NCBI RefSeq assembly: GCF_900108555.1
Contig: NZ_FNWV01000011.1
Location: forward strand, 50,883 to 94,828
From: Ruminococcus flavefaciens
Lineage (GTDB): Bacteria; Bacillota; Clostridia; Oscillospirales; Ruminococcaceae
Length of the DNA stretch: 43,946 bases
Direction of reading: 5' to 3'
Both the position numbers and the translations under genes were made by a program. The notes beneath the pieces were generated by a model. It did no database searches and was not told the DNA's origin. It saw only the letters and a program-made list of their open reading frames with translations. Below, piece after piece: positions 26,604 through 35,121 of the stretch (positions are counted from its first letter, which is position 1; every line of letters starts with the position of its first letter).

Positions 26604-26693
26604 GCGGACTGCCAAAGGCAGCCCCTACAGCGCGCTAATGTTATTCATTGCATAAGGCACGGGCGAGCGGAACTCGTCCCTACAATTATGAAT
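26604..26693 (-). repeat. Right copy of the 90-bp inverted repeat (partner 24201-24290)
   Basis: Reverse complement of 24201-24290 with three visible differences. It ends 6 bp from the proS stop codon at 26700. Confidence 0.9.
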
Positions 26694-26699
26694 TACGCA

Positions 26700-28145
26700 T
26701 TAATAAGCCTTGCCCCAGTAAACCATATACTTAGCAGGCTTGCCGCAGCATACGCACTTGTCGCTGATCTGCTCCTGCTCGAATGGGATACATCTTGAGC
26801 CAACGCCTGTCTTTTCCTTAACCTCGTCCTCGCAGGCTTCTTCGCCGCACCACATTGCCTTTACGAAACCGTCGCCCTTTTCTTCAAGAGCATTTTTGAT
26901 CTCGTCAAGAGTTGTACAGGTATAAGTCCTGTTTGCGCGGTTCTCGGCAGCCTTATTGAACATACCCTCGGGTATCTCCTTTTCGAGGAGTGCCTTTACA
27001 TATACAGCAAGATCGCCGAGAGATACTGTTTTCTTTTCGCCGCTGTAACGTACAGCTACGATGCACTGATTTTCTTCTATATCACGAGGTCCTATCTCGA
27101 TACGAACAGGAACGCCCTTCATTTCGTACTCGGCAAACTTCCAGCCCGGTGAGTTCTCGCTGTCATCGACCTTGACCCTGATACCTGCGGCTTTGAGCTC
27201 ATTGAGAAGCTCGTTTGCCTTGTCGAGAACGCCCTCCTTGTGCTGTGCGATAGGTACGATAACTGCCTGTATCGGAGCTACAGCAGGAGGAAGTACGAGA
27301 CCGCTGTTGTCGCCGTGAGTCATGATAACTGCACCGATAAGACGAGTTGTTACGCCCCAGCTTGTCTGGTGAGGATTTACTCTCTTGTTTTCCTTGTCTG
27401 TATATTCAATGCCGAAAGCCTTTGCAAAGCCGTCGCCGAAATAGTGTGAAGTACCTGCCTGTAAAGCCTTACCGTCGTGCATAAGAGCTTCGATAGCGTA
27501 TGTTGATACAGCTCCTGCGAACTTGTCGCTCTCTGTCTTTTTGCCCTTTACAACAGGCATAGCAAGTGACTTTTCACAGAAATCAGCATACACATTGAGC
27601 ATACGCTCTGTCTCCTCAATAGCTTCCTCAGCTGTTGCGTGGATAGTATGACCTTCCTGCCAGAGGAACTCTCTTGAGCGGAGGAAAGGACGTGTGGTCT
27701 TTTCCCAGCGAACAACGCTTACCCACTGGTTGTAGAGCTTAGGAAGATCACGGTATGAATGAACTATATTAGCATAATGCTCACAGAAAAGAGTCTCGGA
27801 AGTAGGACGTACGCAGAGTCTGTCCTCAAGCTTTTCGCTTCCGCCGTGAGTTACCCATGCAACCTCGGGAGCAAAGCCCTCAACGTGATCCTTTTCTTTC
27901 TGGAGAAGGCTCTCGGGGATAAACATAGGCATACAAACATTCTCGTGTCCCAGCTCCTTGAAAGTAGTATCAAGGATATGCTGCATATTCTCCCATATAG
28001 CGTAACCGTAAGGACGTATTACCATACAGCCCTTAACACTTGTATATTCGATAAGCTCTGCCTTTTTGCAGATGTCGGTATACCACTGAGCGAAATCCTC
28101 GTCCATTGAGGTTATCTCAGATACCAGCTTTTTATCTTTTGCCAT
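26700..28145 (-). CDS. proS: Prolyl-tRNA synthetase, short archaeal/eukaryote-type
   Basis: A 481-residue class II synthetase charging tRNA-Pro. The length and order match the ProRS form without the bacterial editing insertion and with an extra C-terminal domain: [20 protein letters not shown] near 115 and [24 protein letters not shown] near 145 are the class II active-site motifs, and the C-terminus has a [18 protein letters not shown] end including the terminal Tyr typical of this type. A ribosome site (AGAGGT) lies close upstream of the ATG. It has its own promoter; no T-box leader fits in the short UTR. Confidence 0.95.
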   Translation of the reverse strand: MAKDKKLVSEITSMDEDFAQWYTDICKKAELIEYTSVKGCMVIRPYGYAIWENMQHILDTTFKELGHENVCMPMFIPESLLQKEKDHVEGFAPEVAWVTHGGSEKLEDRLCVRPTSETLFCEHYANIVHSYRDLPKLYNQWVSVVRWEKTTRPFLRSREFLWQEGHTIHATAEEAIEETERMLNVYADFCEKSLAMPVVKGKKTESDKFAGAVSTYAIEALMHDGKALQAGTSHYFGDGFAKAFGIEYTDKENKRVNPHQTSWGVTTRLIGAVIMTHGDNSGLVLPPAVAPIQAVIVPIAQHKEGVLDKANELLNELKAAGIRVKVDDSENSPGWKFAEYEMKGVPVRIEIGPRDIEENQCIVAVRYSGEKKTVSLGDLAVYVKALLEKEIPEGMFNKAAENRANRTYTCTTLDEIKNALEEKGDGFVKAMWCGEEACEDEVKEKTGVGSRCIPFEQEQISDKCVCCGKPAKYMVYWGKAY

Positions 28146-28185
28146 AAATATGACCTCTTTCTGTAATATTTCAATAGATACATTA

Positions 28186-28214
28186 ATTATATCATCTATT
28201 TATGATATTGTCAA
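28186..28214 (-). promoter_or_regulatory. Promoter of proS
   Basis: Minus strand: consensus TTGACA (28209-28214), a 17-bp spacer and TATAAT (28186-28191) with an extended -10 TG, about 40 bp before the start codon. Confidence 0.88.
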
Positions 28215-28245
28215 TCAAAAATCCCTGTCAGTGCAGTCTTTCTGC

Positions 28246-28929
28246 TCATATCTGAACTAACATATATACAAGCAGGTATGTGCAGACTAAAGCTCCGACT
28301 ATCATTACTCCCGCAATGCACTTTCCGACAACTGTTTCGGGAGCTGAACCGCGGTTCTTTATGAAATGTATTGTCAGAAGCACCACTGCCAGAGCATTGT
28401 AAATGCCTAAAATGAGCCACCTGATGCTCATTTTATTGCTGAGCAGATCAATGTAGTATTCATTTGGAAGTATTCTGTAATCCGAGCCGGAAAAGTTTTC
28501 CTTTACCTTTCTGCTTGTGCTCTTTACATTGCCCTTTATTTCAACGCCGCTTATATTCTTATAGGTATCGCTGTCAAAGTTTTCGCCGAAGTCCTTGTCA
28601 GCACGTACCAGCAGTCCATGCTGCATATCGTCCGACATGATTATATAGTAGTATTCTTTCAGTATCGGCAAACCGCTTATTTTGTGAGAATACTCAAAGT
28701 TCGGGTGGTTTGCGCCGTAAGCAGGCTCACCGCTGACACTTTTTCCGCTTGATATGCCGTTTTGAAAAGCCTCTTCAAGAGAGATGCTTTCATTGAAAAA
28801 TCCTGATATTCCCTTAAAAAGACCTAAAGCTGCCAAAAGAACCATGATTATTATAGCAGGTACAGGCGAGGCTTTCTTTCTGCCGCCTTCAAATGTTGGG
28901 GTTCCGTCCGAAAAATTTCTAAGATCCAT
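28246..28929 (-). CDS. Uncharacterised membrane protein with three predicted helices
   Basis: A 227-residue protein that I do not recognise. A short polar N-terminus (MDLRNFSDGTPTFEGGRKK) precedes a membrane segment (about 23-44); an exposed domain follows (about 48-165; DMQHGLLVRADKDFGENF resembles regions of other uncharacterised Firmicutes proteins), then two membrane segments (about 170-190 and 203-225). AGGAGA precedes the ATG. It is a single gene with its own promoter, and proS follows downstream on the same strand. No catalytic motif or signal-peptide cleavage site is clear. Confidence 0.75.
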   Translation of the reverse strand: MDLRNFSDGTPTFEGGRKKASPVPAIIIMVLLAALGLFKGISGFFNESISLEEAFQNGISSGKSVSGEPAYGANHPNFEYSHKISGLPILKEYYYIIMSDDMQHGLLVRADKDFGENFDSDTYKNISGVEIKGNVKSTSRKVKENFSGSDYRILPNEYYIDLLSNKMSIRWLILGIYNALAVVLLTIHFIKNRGSAPETVVGKCIAGVMIVGALVCTYLLVYMLVQI

Positions 28930-28994
28930 AATAATTCTCCTTTGATAGTATTCGTAAGTATTCCGAGATTTACGGGGTGATGCAATACACGCTT

Positions 28995-29023
28995 ATGATA
29001 TCACAAATGCTGAAAAAAGTCAA
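28995..29023 (-). promoter_or_regulatory. Promoter of the 28246-28929 gene
   Basis: Minus strand: TTGACT (29018-29023), a 17-bp spacer and TATCAT (28995-29000), with a TG before the -10. Confidence 0.7.
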
Positions 29024-29029
29024 TATACA

Positions 29030-29062
29030 GCAAAAAGCTGCACGTACCAGCCGTGCAGCTTT
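29030..29062 (-). terminator. Terminator of the GH10 xylanase
   Basis: An 11-bp stem (29034-29044 with 29052-29062) whose minus-strand tail is a T run. It lies 30 nt past the xylanase stop. Confidence 0.9.
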
Positions 29063-29091
29063 TATATTTACCATATCATGTCTGAATTGAA

Positions 29092-31167
29092 TTATTTTGA
29101 AGCGTTTCCGCCGACTTCCTGTAAGCCGTCTAAACCGCCCTCAAGATTGCGCTTGCCAAGGAGATACTCCTGTATTGCAAGTGCATCGTCATTTGTAACG
29201 CCCTTGCTTGTGCCTGCTATATCAGCATTTGCCCAGCCCTGCTTTGTGATAGCGTGTTCGTCTGTACCATCTATGCCGTACTTGTTAGGGTTAGCAAGTG
29301 CCTGCATGATGATAACAACGTCGCCCATGTCTATCTGACTGTCGTTGTTTGCGTCGCCGAACTTAGTTACCTTTACTTCTTCGCCTACAGATGTTGTTGT
29401 CTGAGCAGAAGTTGTAACTGATGTGGTCGTAGTTGTAGTAGTTGTTGTAGTTACCTTGCCGCCGTCTGCAATAGTAGTTCTTACAGGATCAGCAGCTGTT
29501 CTGTCGCCTACGATAGCCTTGAATGCAGGCTTAGCCATATAGTCCTTATCGAAGATAAGCGGATTCTGCGGAGCTCTCCAGCTCTTTGTATCTGTAACGC
29601 CCCAGAAGATAACAGCTGAGATCTTGTCAGCATACTTCTCGTAAAGCTTGAAGAGTCCCTTGTAGTAATCGCCCTGAACATCGAAATACTTATCTCCCGA
29701 TCTGTCCTGTACAGTAGCATCAAGCTCTGTGATCTGAACATCGAGGCCAAGTCCTGTGTAATTCTTAAGAGCTGTCTCATACATAGAAAGTGAAGGGAAT
29801 GCAGCCTGTAAGCTCTCTCTTACATCAAGGTGAGACTGCATACCGATACCGTCGATATTACCTGCCTTCTTTATTCTTTCAGCCATCTCGATCACGGCAT
29901 TCATCTTGCCTGTCATGTACTCGTTGAAGTCGTTGTAGTAGAGCTTACAGCCCTTTGGAGCATACTCTCTTGCATACTCGAAAGCATAGTCGATGAATGA
30001 GTTGTCACCAAATACAGCGACCCAGTCAGAAGCAGCATAGTTGTTGGACTGAGCACAGTGACCTGCCTCACGCGGCTTACCGTCATCTGTCCATGCTTCG
30101 TTTACAACGTCGCAGGCATAAAAGTCTATATCAGGGTAAAGCTTTGTAAGAGTCTCGAAATAGCTCTTAATGTAGTTCTTCATACGAGCTTTCATCTTCT
30201 CGGGTGAAACGTAGTCCTTCTTCTCGTCGAAGTCTTCCTTGAAGAACCACTCAGGAGTCTGGCTGTGCCATACGAGAGTGTGAACTCTTACAGGGATACC
30301 ATATTTTCTTGCATAATTGAGAACAGGCTTAGCCTGTGCAAAGCTTATCTGAGGAGTCTCGTCGTCGCCTGTCTCCTCGAAATATTTAAGTGTAGCGTCC
30401 TTATTGAGAACATAGTCGGGCTTCATCTGGTTGCCGACTGTGATGCTCTCGCCGAAGTGCTTCTGTACCAGATCCATAAATGGCTGTGAAGCAAGGTCAT
30501 CAGGAGTAAGAGCAGTACCTATCTTGAACTGATCCTTGTATAACTCGCTGAGTGAAGGAAGATCCTTCTCAATATCTATATGAGGAGCTTCAACGATCTT
30601 GAAGTCGTCAATGTAAAGATCGTCCGAGCCGCCCTCAAAGTAAACATAAACGCCTTCCATACCGTCGCTGTAGCTTATAGGCACGTCCTTTACAGTTGCC
30701 CAGTCGCTGCCGTTCAGGTTCTGAACGAGGTTGGAGTAAGATGTAACTCCGTCAGCTGTTGACTGGAAGCTGAGCATAGCACTTGTGTAGTACTTACCCT
30801 TTACGGAAGCACTGAGGTAATACTGCTTATTTGGTTCGAGTACGCCGTCAAGACGGAATGCAGGACCGTTCCAGCTCTCGCTTCTTCCGCTTGCAAGAAG
30901 TCCGCTCTTGCCGCTCTTTGCAGCGTCTGCCGAAATAGATACCTTTGTAGTATCGTCGCCGCCTCTGTTTGACCAGTTAGCGAGATCGTCCTCGCTCTCA
31001 AAGCCAAGATCGAATACTACCTTTCCCTCTGCTGATGCAGAAACCTTGTTGTTTGTCAGCTGTACGTCTGCGGGTGCTACCGCATGAACAGCTGCTGCTG
31101 TTGCTGTCAGTGTCATAGCTGCACCCATAACACCTGCGATCAGCTTGTTGATGTGTTTTCCTTTCAT
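29092..31167 (-). CDS. Secreted CBM22-GH10 endo-1,4-beta-xylanase with dockerin
   Basis: A 691-residue xylanase. Order: signal peptide (about 1-32), a CBM22-type xylan-binding domain (about 50-195; WNGPAFRLDG, YVYFEGGSDDLYIDDFKI), a GH10 catalytic barrel (about 205-560), a Thr-rich linker (about 573-600), a dockerin (GDANNDSQIDMGDVVIIMQALANP...), and a short Gly/Asn tail. GH10 landmarks: VHTLVWHSQTPEWFF, acid/base Glu357 in DVVNEAW, and nucleophile Glu481 in VQITELDA. It should cut xylan backbones and attach to a scaffoldin. The ATG at 31167 is preferred over an in-frame start 45 bp upstream because GGAGGA lies seven bases before it and a normal signal peptide follows. Confidence 0.95.
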   Translation of the reverse strand: MKGKHINKLIAGVMGAAMTLTATAAAVHAVAPADVQLTNNKVSASAEGKVVFDLGFESEDDLANWSNRGGDDTTKVSISADAAKSGKSGLLASGRSESWNGPAFRLDGVLEPNKQYYLSASVKGKYYTSAMLSFQSTADGVTSYSNLVQNLNGSDWATVKDVPISYSDGMEGVYVYFEGGSDDLYIDDFKIVEAPHIDIEKDLPSLSELYKDQFKIGTALTPDDLASQPFMDLVQKHFGESITVGNQMKPDYVLNKDATLKYFEETGDDETPQISFAQAKPVLNYARKYGIPVRVHTLVWHSQTPEWFFKEDFDEKKDYVSPEKMKARMKNYIKSYFETLTKLYPDIDFYACDVVNEAWTDDGKPREAGHCAQSNNYAASDWVAVFGDNSFIDYAFEYAREYAPKGCKLYYNDFNEYMTGKMNAVIEMAERIKKAGNIDGIGMQSHLDVRESLQAAFPSLSMYETALKNYTGLGLDVQITELDATVQDRSGDKYFDVQGDYYKGLFKLYEKYADKISAVIFWGVTDTKSWRAPQNPLIFDKDYMAKPAFKAIVGDRTAADPVRTTIADGGKVTTTTTTTTTTSVTTSAQTTTSVGEEVKVTKFGDANNDSQIDMGDVVIIMQALANPNKYGIDGTDEHAITKQGWANADIAGTSKGVTNDDALAIQEYLLGKRNLEGGLDGLQEVGGNASK

Positions 31168-31202
31168 AGTAAATTCCTCCAAAAATAAATTTTTGTGTTT
31201 AT

Positions 31203-31231
31203 ATTGTATCACGATTGTGCAAATAAGTCAA
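31203..31231 (-). promoter_or_regulatory. Promoter of the GH10 xylanase
   Basis: Minus strand: TTGACT (31226-31231), a 17-bp spacer and TACAAT (31203-31208) with an extended -10 TG. Confidence 0.8.
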
Positions 31232-31304
31232 TGATTATGGGGGCTAAAAAGCAATAATTGGCAAGAATACATATATGACAATAAAAATGGTCAGGGCAGT
31301 TCGA

Positions 31305-31585
31305 GTGAGTAGAGAGTAGTCAGTAGTTGTTAGTGATCAGTGCATAGTGGTTAGTGTAGGGGACGGCGTAGCTAAATGCTGCACGTCCCCTCTGTCCTAT
31401 GGACATCTCCCTGTACTACAGGGTGTCGCTCGGCGTTCCGAGCGAATAGTAGGGGCGGATAATATCCGCCCTTTGCACTTTTTCCTGATTATACGGGTGA
31501 GCGGAACTCGCTACTCACTACTTACCTGCGGACGACCAATGGTCGTCCCTACAGTACTACTCTCTAATTACTACTCCCTACTCAC
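31305..31585. repeat. Hairpin-rich composite repeat element with 16-bp terminal inverted repeats
   Basis: Ends GTGAGTAGAGAGTAGT (31305-31320) and its near-complement (31570-31585) match at 15 of 16. Inside are palindromes at 31359-31390, 31393-31405, 31409-31423, 31453-31471 and 31530-31548, several with GTAGGGG/CCCTAC edges. No coding frame is credible. The purine-rich stretch 31680-31740 that follows holds no feature I can name. Confidence 0.75.
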
Positions 31586-31760
31586 TTGCTAAAGGCTAAG
31601 GGCTAACGCTCAACAATTTGCACACAATTTCACGGAATATCTCCGCATTTTTCTACTTCAAAAAATTGAAATGAAACATGAGAAAGAGAGAGAAACAGAG
31701 CATAAGTGAGAGATTGAGAGAGAAAACAGGGTATATATTAAAAAAATTCCCGAAAAACTC

Positions 31761-31789
31761 TTGACATACTCTTTTATATCGTGTATAAT
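31761..31789 (+). promoter_or_regulatory. Promoter of rplM-rpsI
   Basis: Consensus TTGACA (31761-31766), a 17-bp spacer and TATAAT (31784-31789). Confidence 0.93.
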
Positions 31790-31799
31790 AAGTCTTGCA

Positions 31800-31900
31800 C
31801 TGTGAAGGAACAGGCGTTTTTTCGGGAAGCAAGAGGCAGGTCCTTAAAGCTTCATTCGGAGGCTCTGCCTCTTGTTTCCGAATTCGCTTTCCTTCCGAAA
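31800..31900 (+). promoter_or_regulatory. Structured L13-type ribosomal protein leader
   Basis: The ~130-nt 5' UTR folds into a long stacked stem: 31804-31810 with 31889-31895, 31814-31816 with 31885-31887, 31821-31825 with 31878-31882, and an 11-bp helix 31829-31839 with 31865-31875. Firmicutes rplM operons are known to carry an L13 leader used for autogenous control; position and overall shape fit. I did not compare it to the published consensus. Confidence 0.75.
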
Positions 31901-31923
31901 TATAATTACAGGAGGAAAATATT

Positions 31924-32352
31924 ATGTCAACTACACTGGCAAAACCCACTGAAGTAAGCCGTACTTGGTATATCCTCGACGCTGAAGGTCAGTCCCTCGG
32001 TCGTGTTGCTGCTAAGGCTGCTCACATTCTCAGAGGCAAGCATAAGCCCACTTATACTCCCAACGTAGATTGCGGAGATCACGTTATCGTTATCAACTGC
32101 GCTAAGGCTGTTCTTACAGGAAGAAAGCTCGAGCAGAAGAAGTACTACTGGCACACAGGCTGGATCGGCGGTCTCAAGTCCATTTCTTACAAGGACATGA
32201 TGGCTGAGCAGGCTGACAGAGCTATGATGATCGCTGTTAACGGTATGCTCCCTAACAACAGCCTCGGCAGAGCTCAGCTCAAGAGACTCAGAACCTACAA
32301 GGACGCTAATCACAAGCAGGAGGCTCAGAAGCCTGTTGCTTACGAGCTTTAA
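31924..32352 (+). CDS. rplM: 50S ribosomal protein L13
   Basis: A 142-residue protein of normal L13 length with the family's conserved stretches (RTWYILDAEGQSLGRVA, YTPNVDCGDHVIVINC, GMLPNNSLGR, LKRLRTYKDANHKQEAQKP). It binds 23S rRNA early in 50S assembly. AGGAGG precedes the ATG. rpsI follows 16 bp downstream in the standard rplM-rpsI operon, and the structured leader upstream suggests feedback by L13 itself. Confidence 0.98.
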   Translation: MSTTLAKPTEVSRTWYILDAEGQSLGRVAAKAAHILRGKHKPTYTPNVDCGDHVIVINCAKAVLTGRKLEQKKYYWHTGWIGGLKSISYKDMMAEQADRAMMIAVNGMLPNNSLGRAQLKRLRTYKDANHKQEAQKPVAYEL

Positions 32353-32368
32353 TAGGAGGTGCTTTTAA

Positions 32369-32770
32369 ATGTACGAATCAAAAGTTAAATACTACTACGG
32401 AACAGGCAGAAGAAAGCACTCCGTAGCAAGAGTAAGAATTTACCCTGGTTCAGGTAATGTTACTATAAACGGCAGAGGCATTGATGAGTATTTCGGTCTC
32501 GAAACACTCAAGCTCATCGTTCGTCAGCCTCTCGCTCTTACTGACAATGTTGAGAAGTTCGACGTTGTTTGCACAGTTGCAGGCGGCGGCGTTACCGGTC
32601 AGGCTGGTGCTATCAGACACGGTATCTCAAGAGCTCTTCTTGAATTCGATGCTGAGCTCCGTCCTGCTCTCAAGAAGGCTGGATTCCTCACTCGTGACCC
32701 AAGAATGAAGGAGAGAAAGAAGTACGGTCTCAAGGCTGCTCGTCGCGCTCCTCAGTTCTCAAAGAGATAA
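32369..32770 (+). CDS. rpsI: 30S ribosomal protein S9
   Basis: A 133-residue S9 with [19 protein letters not shown] at the start, [19 protein letters not shown] in the middle and the basic tail ending RRAPQFSKR, whose last residues reach the P-site tRNA in the ribosome. Second gene of the rplM-rpsI operon, with AGGAGG upstream and a terminator downstream. Confidence 0.98.
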   Translation: MYESKVKYYYGTGRRKHSVARVRIYPGSGNVTINGRGIDEYFGLETLKLIVRQPLALTDNVEKFDVVCTVAGGGVTGQAGAIRHGISRALLEFDAELRPALKKAGFLTRDPRMKERKKYGLKAARRAPQFSKR

Positions 32771-32806
32771 TCAGTCCCGAACTTACTTTTTTATCAAAAA
32801 CAACGA

Positions 32807-32843
32807 AAAACCTCGTAAACACTGCGTTTGCGAGGTTTTCTTT
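32807..32843 (+). terminator. Terminator of rplM-rpsI
   Basis: A 14-bp imperfect stem (32807-32820 with 32826-32839) with one mismatch, then a T-rich tail. Confidence 0.8.
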
Positions 32844-32891
32844 ATGCATGAAAAGCGCGCTGAGAACTGCTAAAAAACTGTCGGTAGCACC

Positions 32892-32922
32892 CGTACAGCA
32901 CCCATACAGCACCCACTATTAT
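32892..32922. repeat. Short tandem GTACAGCACCC-like repeats before the primase gene
   Basis: Three imperfect units (TAGCACCC, GTACAGCACCC, ATACAGCACCC). They lie in the 348-bp gap between rpsI and the primase, which otherwise holds only the rpsI terminator and an unframed 31-codon fragment. Iteron-like spacing, but too short to call an origin. Confidence 0.45.
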
Positions 32923-33118
32923 ATAACCTTGAAGCAATGCAAGCGAGTATAACTATTTATGCCCTGACAAGAAGGTATGGGAGGACTCAGGCTATTTCAG
33001 GTCAGAAGCGGAGGTCGGCGATGAATAATCTGAACTTTCTGAAAACTTTTTCTGATATTCAATGTTTTTTCGTTGAAAAGTCCCGTTTTTTACCCCTTTT
33101 ATAAAAGGAGGTCTTAAA

Positions 33119-34693
33119 ATGGAAAAGACAATAACTGAAACCAATACCGAACTATCCGCTGTGACATATGATGATATACTGAACAATACAGAGACATATG
33201 AAAAGATCCTCATGCTGCCTGATGAGTTTGCGATATCGCAGTATATCACGGCACTGAGGCAGATAGCAAAGAAGTTCAAACTGACTTCTGACTTCGACAG
33301 GCTTGCAGCTCCATATAAGGAAAAGGCACTGAGGAAGCTCAAAGAAGCCGCACATCAGGAAAAGACCGAAGATAAGAGCGAATATCCGAAGTGGTGGGAC
33401 GGCTTGCAGATCAATGAGGATATGTTCTGTACAGAGCTCCTGTCATATCTGGAGTTATCCTGCATCAATGGAATATTCTATGATAATGACGGCGAATATC
33501 CCTTAGAAGAGCTGAACAACCTTATTTATCGCTGTATAAGTCAGTATGTGACAAAAAACGTAGCAGACCGCACCAAGCGTCTTGTGGAGGCTATGAAGAT
33601 AAAATGCTATCGCCCTGCACCCGTTCCCGATGAAAAGACCATACACGTTAAAAACGGCACACTTCATCTATCAGAAGGTCACTTTGAATTTTCATACGAA
33701 AAGAAGTTCACCCTGAACCGTCTGGACATCAATTACGAACTTGACGCACCAAAGCCCGAACGCTGGCTCAGCTTTGTACGCGAGCTTCTGAATGAGCAGG
33801 ACGTACTGACCTTGCAGGAGTATATGGGGTATCTGATGATACCGTCAACAAGAGCGCAGAAAATGCTGATGATCTCAGGCAACGGCGGCGAGGGAAAGTC
33901 CCGTATCGGCAAGGTGCTTTTTGAGATCATGGGATATAAGAATTCTGTAAGCGGAAGTGTGTCAGGTCTGGACAACGGAGCTGCTGCCCGATTTAACAAG
34001 GTCAAGCTCCTCGGCAAGCTCTGCATGATAGATGATGATATGGATATGTCGGCACTTGAAAAGACAGAGTTTCTCAAACAGCTTATCACAGCGGAGATAC
34101 CAATGGAGATCGAACCAAAAGGCAGCCCTTCATTTCAGGCACTTCTGTATACAAGAGTTATCGCATTCGGAAACACTCCGCTCTCTGCTCTTTATGACCG
34201 CAGTCAGGGGTTCTTCCGCAGGCAGATGATACTGATCGCAAAGCCCGTTCCGAAAGACAGGGTAAATGACAAGCACCTGATAGAAAAACTGCTTGCTGAA
34301 AAAGAAGGAATATTCCTCTGGTGCCTTGAAGGATTGGAGCGGCTCATCGCCAATGACTTTGAGTTTACGATCAGCGATCAGGCGAAAGAAAATCTCAGGC
34401 GAAGCGAGCGTGAGAGCAATAATATTATTCCTTTTATGGAGAGCGAACATGACTTCAAGTATGACGCTGTGGGACAGATACATTCGCAGGAATTATACTG
34501 GGCTTATCAAAGCTGGTGCAGGCTCAACAGCCTTGATGAATTATCAAGGAGAACATTCACTGGCTACCTGAAATCTCACGCCGATGACTATAACATCACC
34601 TACACGGAAAATGCCGTCAATGAACAAGGCAGGAGAGCCAGAGGATTTATCGGAATGAGATACACTTATCGTCCCCCGACGATCATGTATTGA
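33119..34693 (+). CDS. Phage/plasmid-type primase C-terminal (D5/P4-like) SF3 helicase
   Basis: A 524-residue protein of the kind that drives replication of phages, satellites and integrative plasmids. The N-terminal third is helical; a D5_N-like region (about 190-240; PERWLSFVRELLNEQDVLTLQEYMGYL) leads into an SF3 helicase core with Walker A GNGGEGKS at 254-261, Walker B-like LCMIDDDMD near 301-309, and IAFGNTPLSALYDRSQGFFRR (sensor and arginine-finger region) near 345-365. A winged-helix-like C-terminus follows. AAAGGAGG precedes the ATG. No zinc-finger primase half, integrase, excisionase or capsid gene is nearby, so it looks like the surviving piece of a mobile element downstream of rpsI. 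Confidence 0.85.
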   Translation: MEKTITETNTELSAVTYDDILNNTETYEKILMLPDEFAISQYITALRQIAKKFKLTSDFDRLAAPYKEKALRKLKEAAHQEKTEDKSEYPKWWDGLQINEDMFCTELLSYLELSCINGIFYDNDGEYPLEELNNLIYRCISQYVTKNVADRTKRLVEAMKIKCYRPAPVPDEKTIHVKNGTLHLSEGHFEFSYEKKFTLNRLDINYELDAPKPERWLSFVRELLNEQDVLTLQEYMGYLMIPSTRAQKMLMISGNGGEGKSRIGKVLFEIMGYKNSVSGSVSGLDNGAAARFNKVKLLGKLCMIDDDMDMSALEKTEFLKQLITAEIPMEIEPKGSPSFQALLYTRVIAFGNTPLSALYDRSQGFFRRQMILIAKPVPKDRVNDKHLIEKLLAEKEGIFLWCLEGLERLIANDFEFTISDQAKENLRRSERESNNIIPFMESEHDFKYDAVGQIHSQELYWAYQSWCRLNSLDELSRRTFTGYLKSHADDYNITYTENAVNEQGRRARGFIGMRYTYRPPTIMY

Positions 34694-35042
34694 GCAACAG
34701 TTTTACACGATTCGATACACACTTTTATACACACCTGAAAAGAAAGGATATCGGGGCTTACACACTTACACAGATATTCTGTTTCTTTGATATGGGAAAG
34801 CCAAAGAAATATTTTTTCTTTTTTGATGATAAAACTTCGGTCAGCTCTGCCGCTGCGTGTGAAGTGTGTAACCGTGTGAAGCGAATAGCTTTCAGAAAAG
34901 AAAAATGACAAGTCAGACAGGCACAGAAATGCCCGAGATCATCTTTTGAAAAAGAGAAACACGAAACTACACCATACAAAGCTTGAGAGACCGAATACTC
35001 GAAAATGCGCAATAAATGCCTAATATTATTTATAATAAGCGA
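34694..35042. other. Gap after the primase with no supported gene
   Basis: It holds an ACAC-rich stretch (34705-34770) and a 72-codon frame beginning with TTG that overlaps the primase stop (34690-34908). That frame is low-complexity (KYFFFFDDKTS) with no ribosome site of its own, so I do not call it. Probably remnant mobile-element DNA. Confidence 0.4.
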
Positions 35043-35071
35043 TTGACTTTTCAATTATAGTATGATAAAAT
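35043..35071 (+). promoter_or_regulatory. Promoter of the ChW-repeat gene
   Basis: TTGACT (35043-35048), a 17-bp spacer and TAAAAT (35066-35071). The 11 bases TATGATAAAAT are identical to those of the GH5 cellulase promoter. Confidence 0.75.
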
Positions 35072-35121
35072 GTAATTATTCAAAACATAATTTTTTACCC
35101 AAATTATACAGGAGGTTTATT

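Noticed and set aside
28146..28245. T-box leader for proS
   Set aside because: The promoter leaves only about 40 nt of UTR, too short for a T-box.
31300..31600. Possible CRISPR array because of clustered repeats
   Set aside because: The units are palindromes of different sequence and spacing, not identical repeats with unique spacers; no cas genes nearby.
32933..33028. A 31-codon open stretch before the primase (ends FRSEAEVGDE)
   Set aside because: No start codon and preceded by a stop; it may be the tail of a lost mobile-element gene but cannot be supported.
34690..34908. 72-codon frame with TTG start overlapping the primase stop
   Set aside because: Low-complexity, no own ribosome site, no recognisable family.
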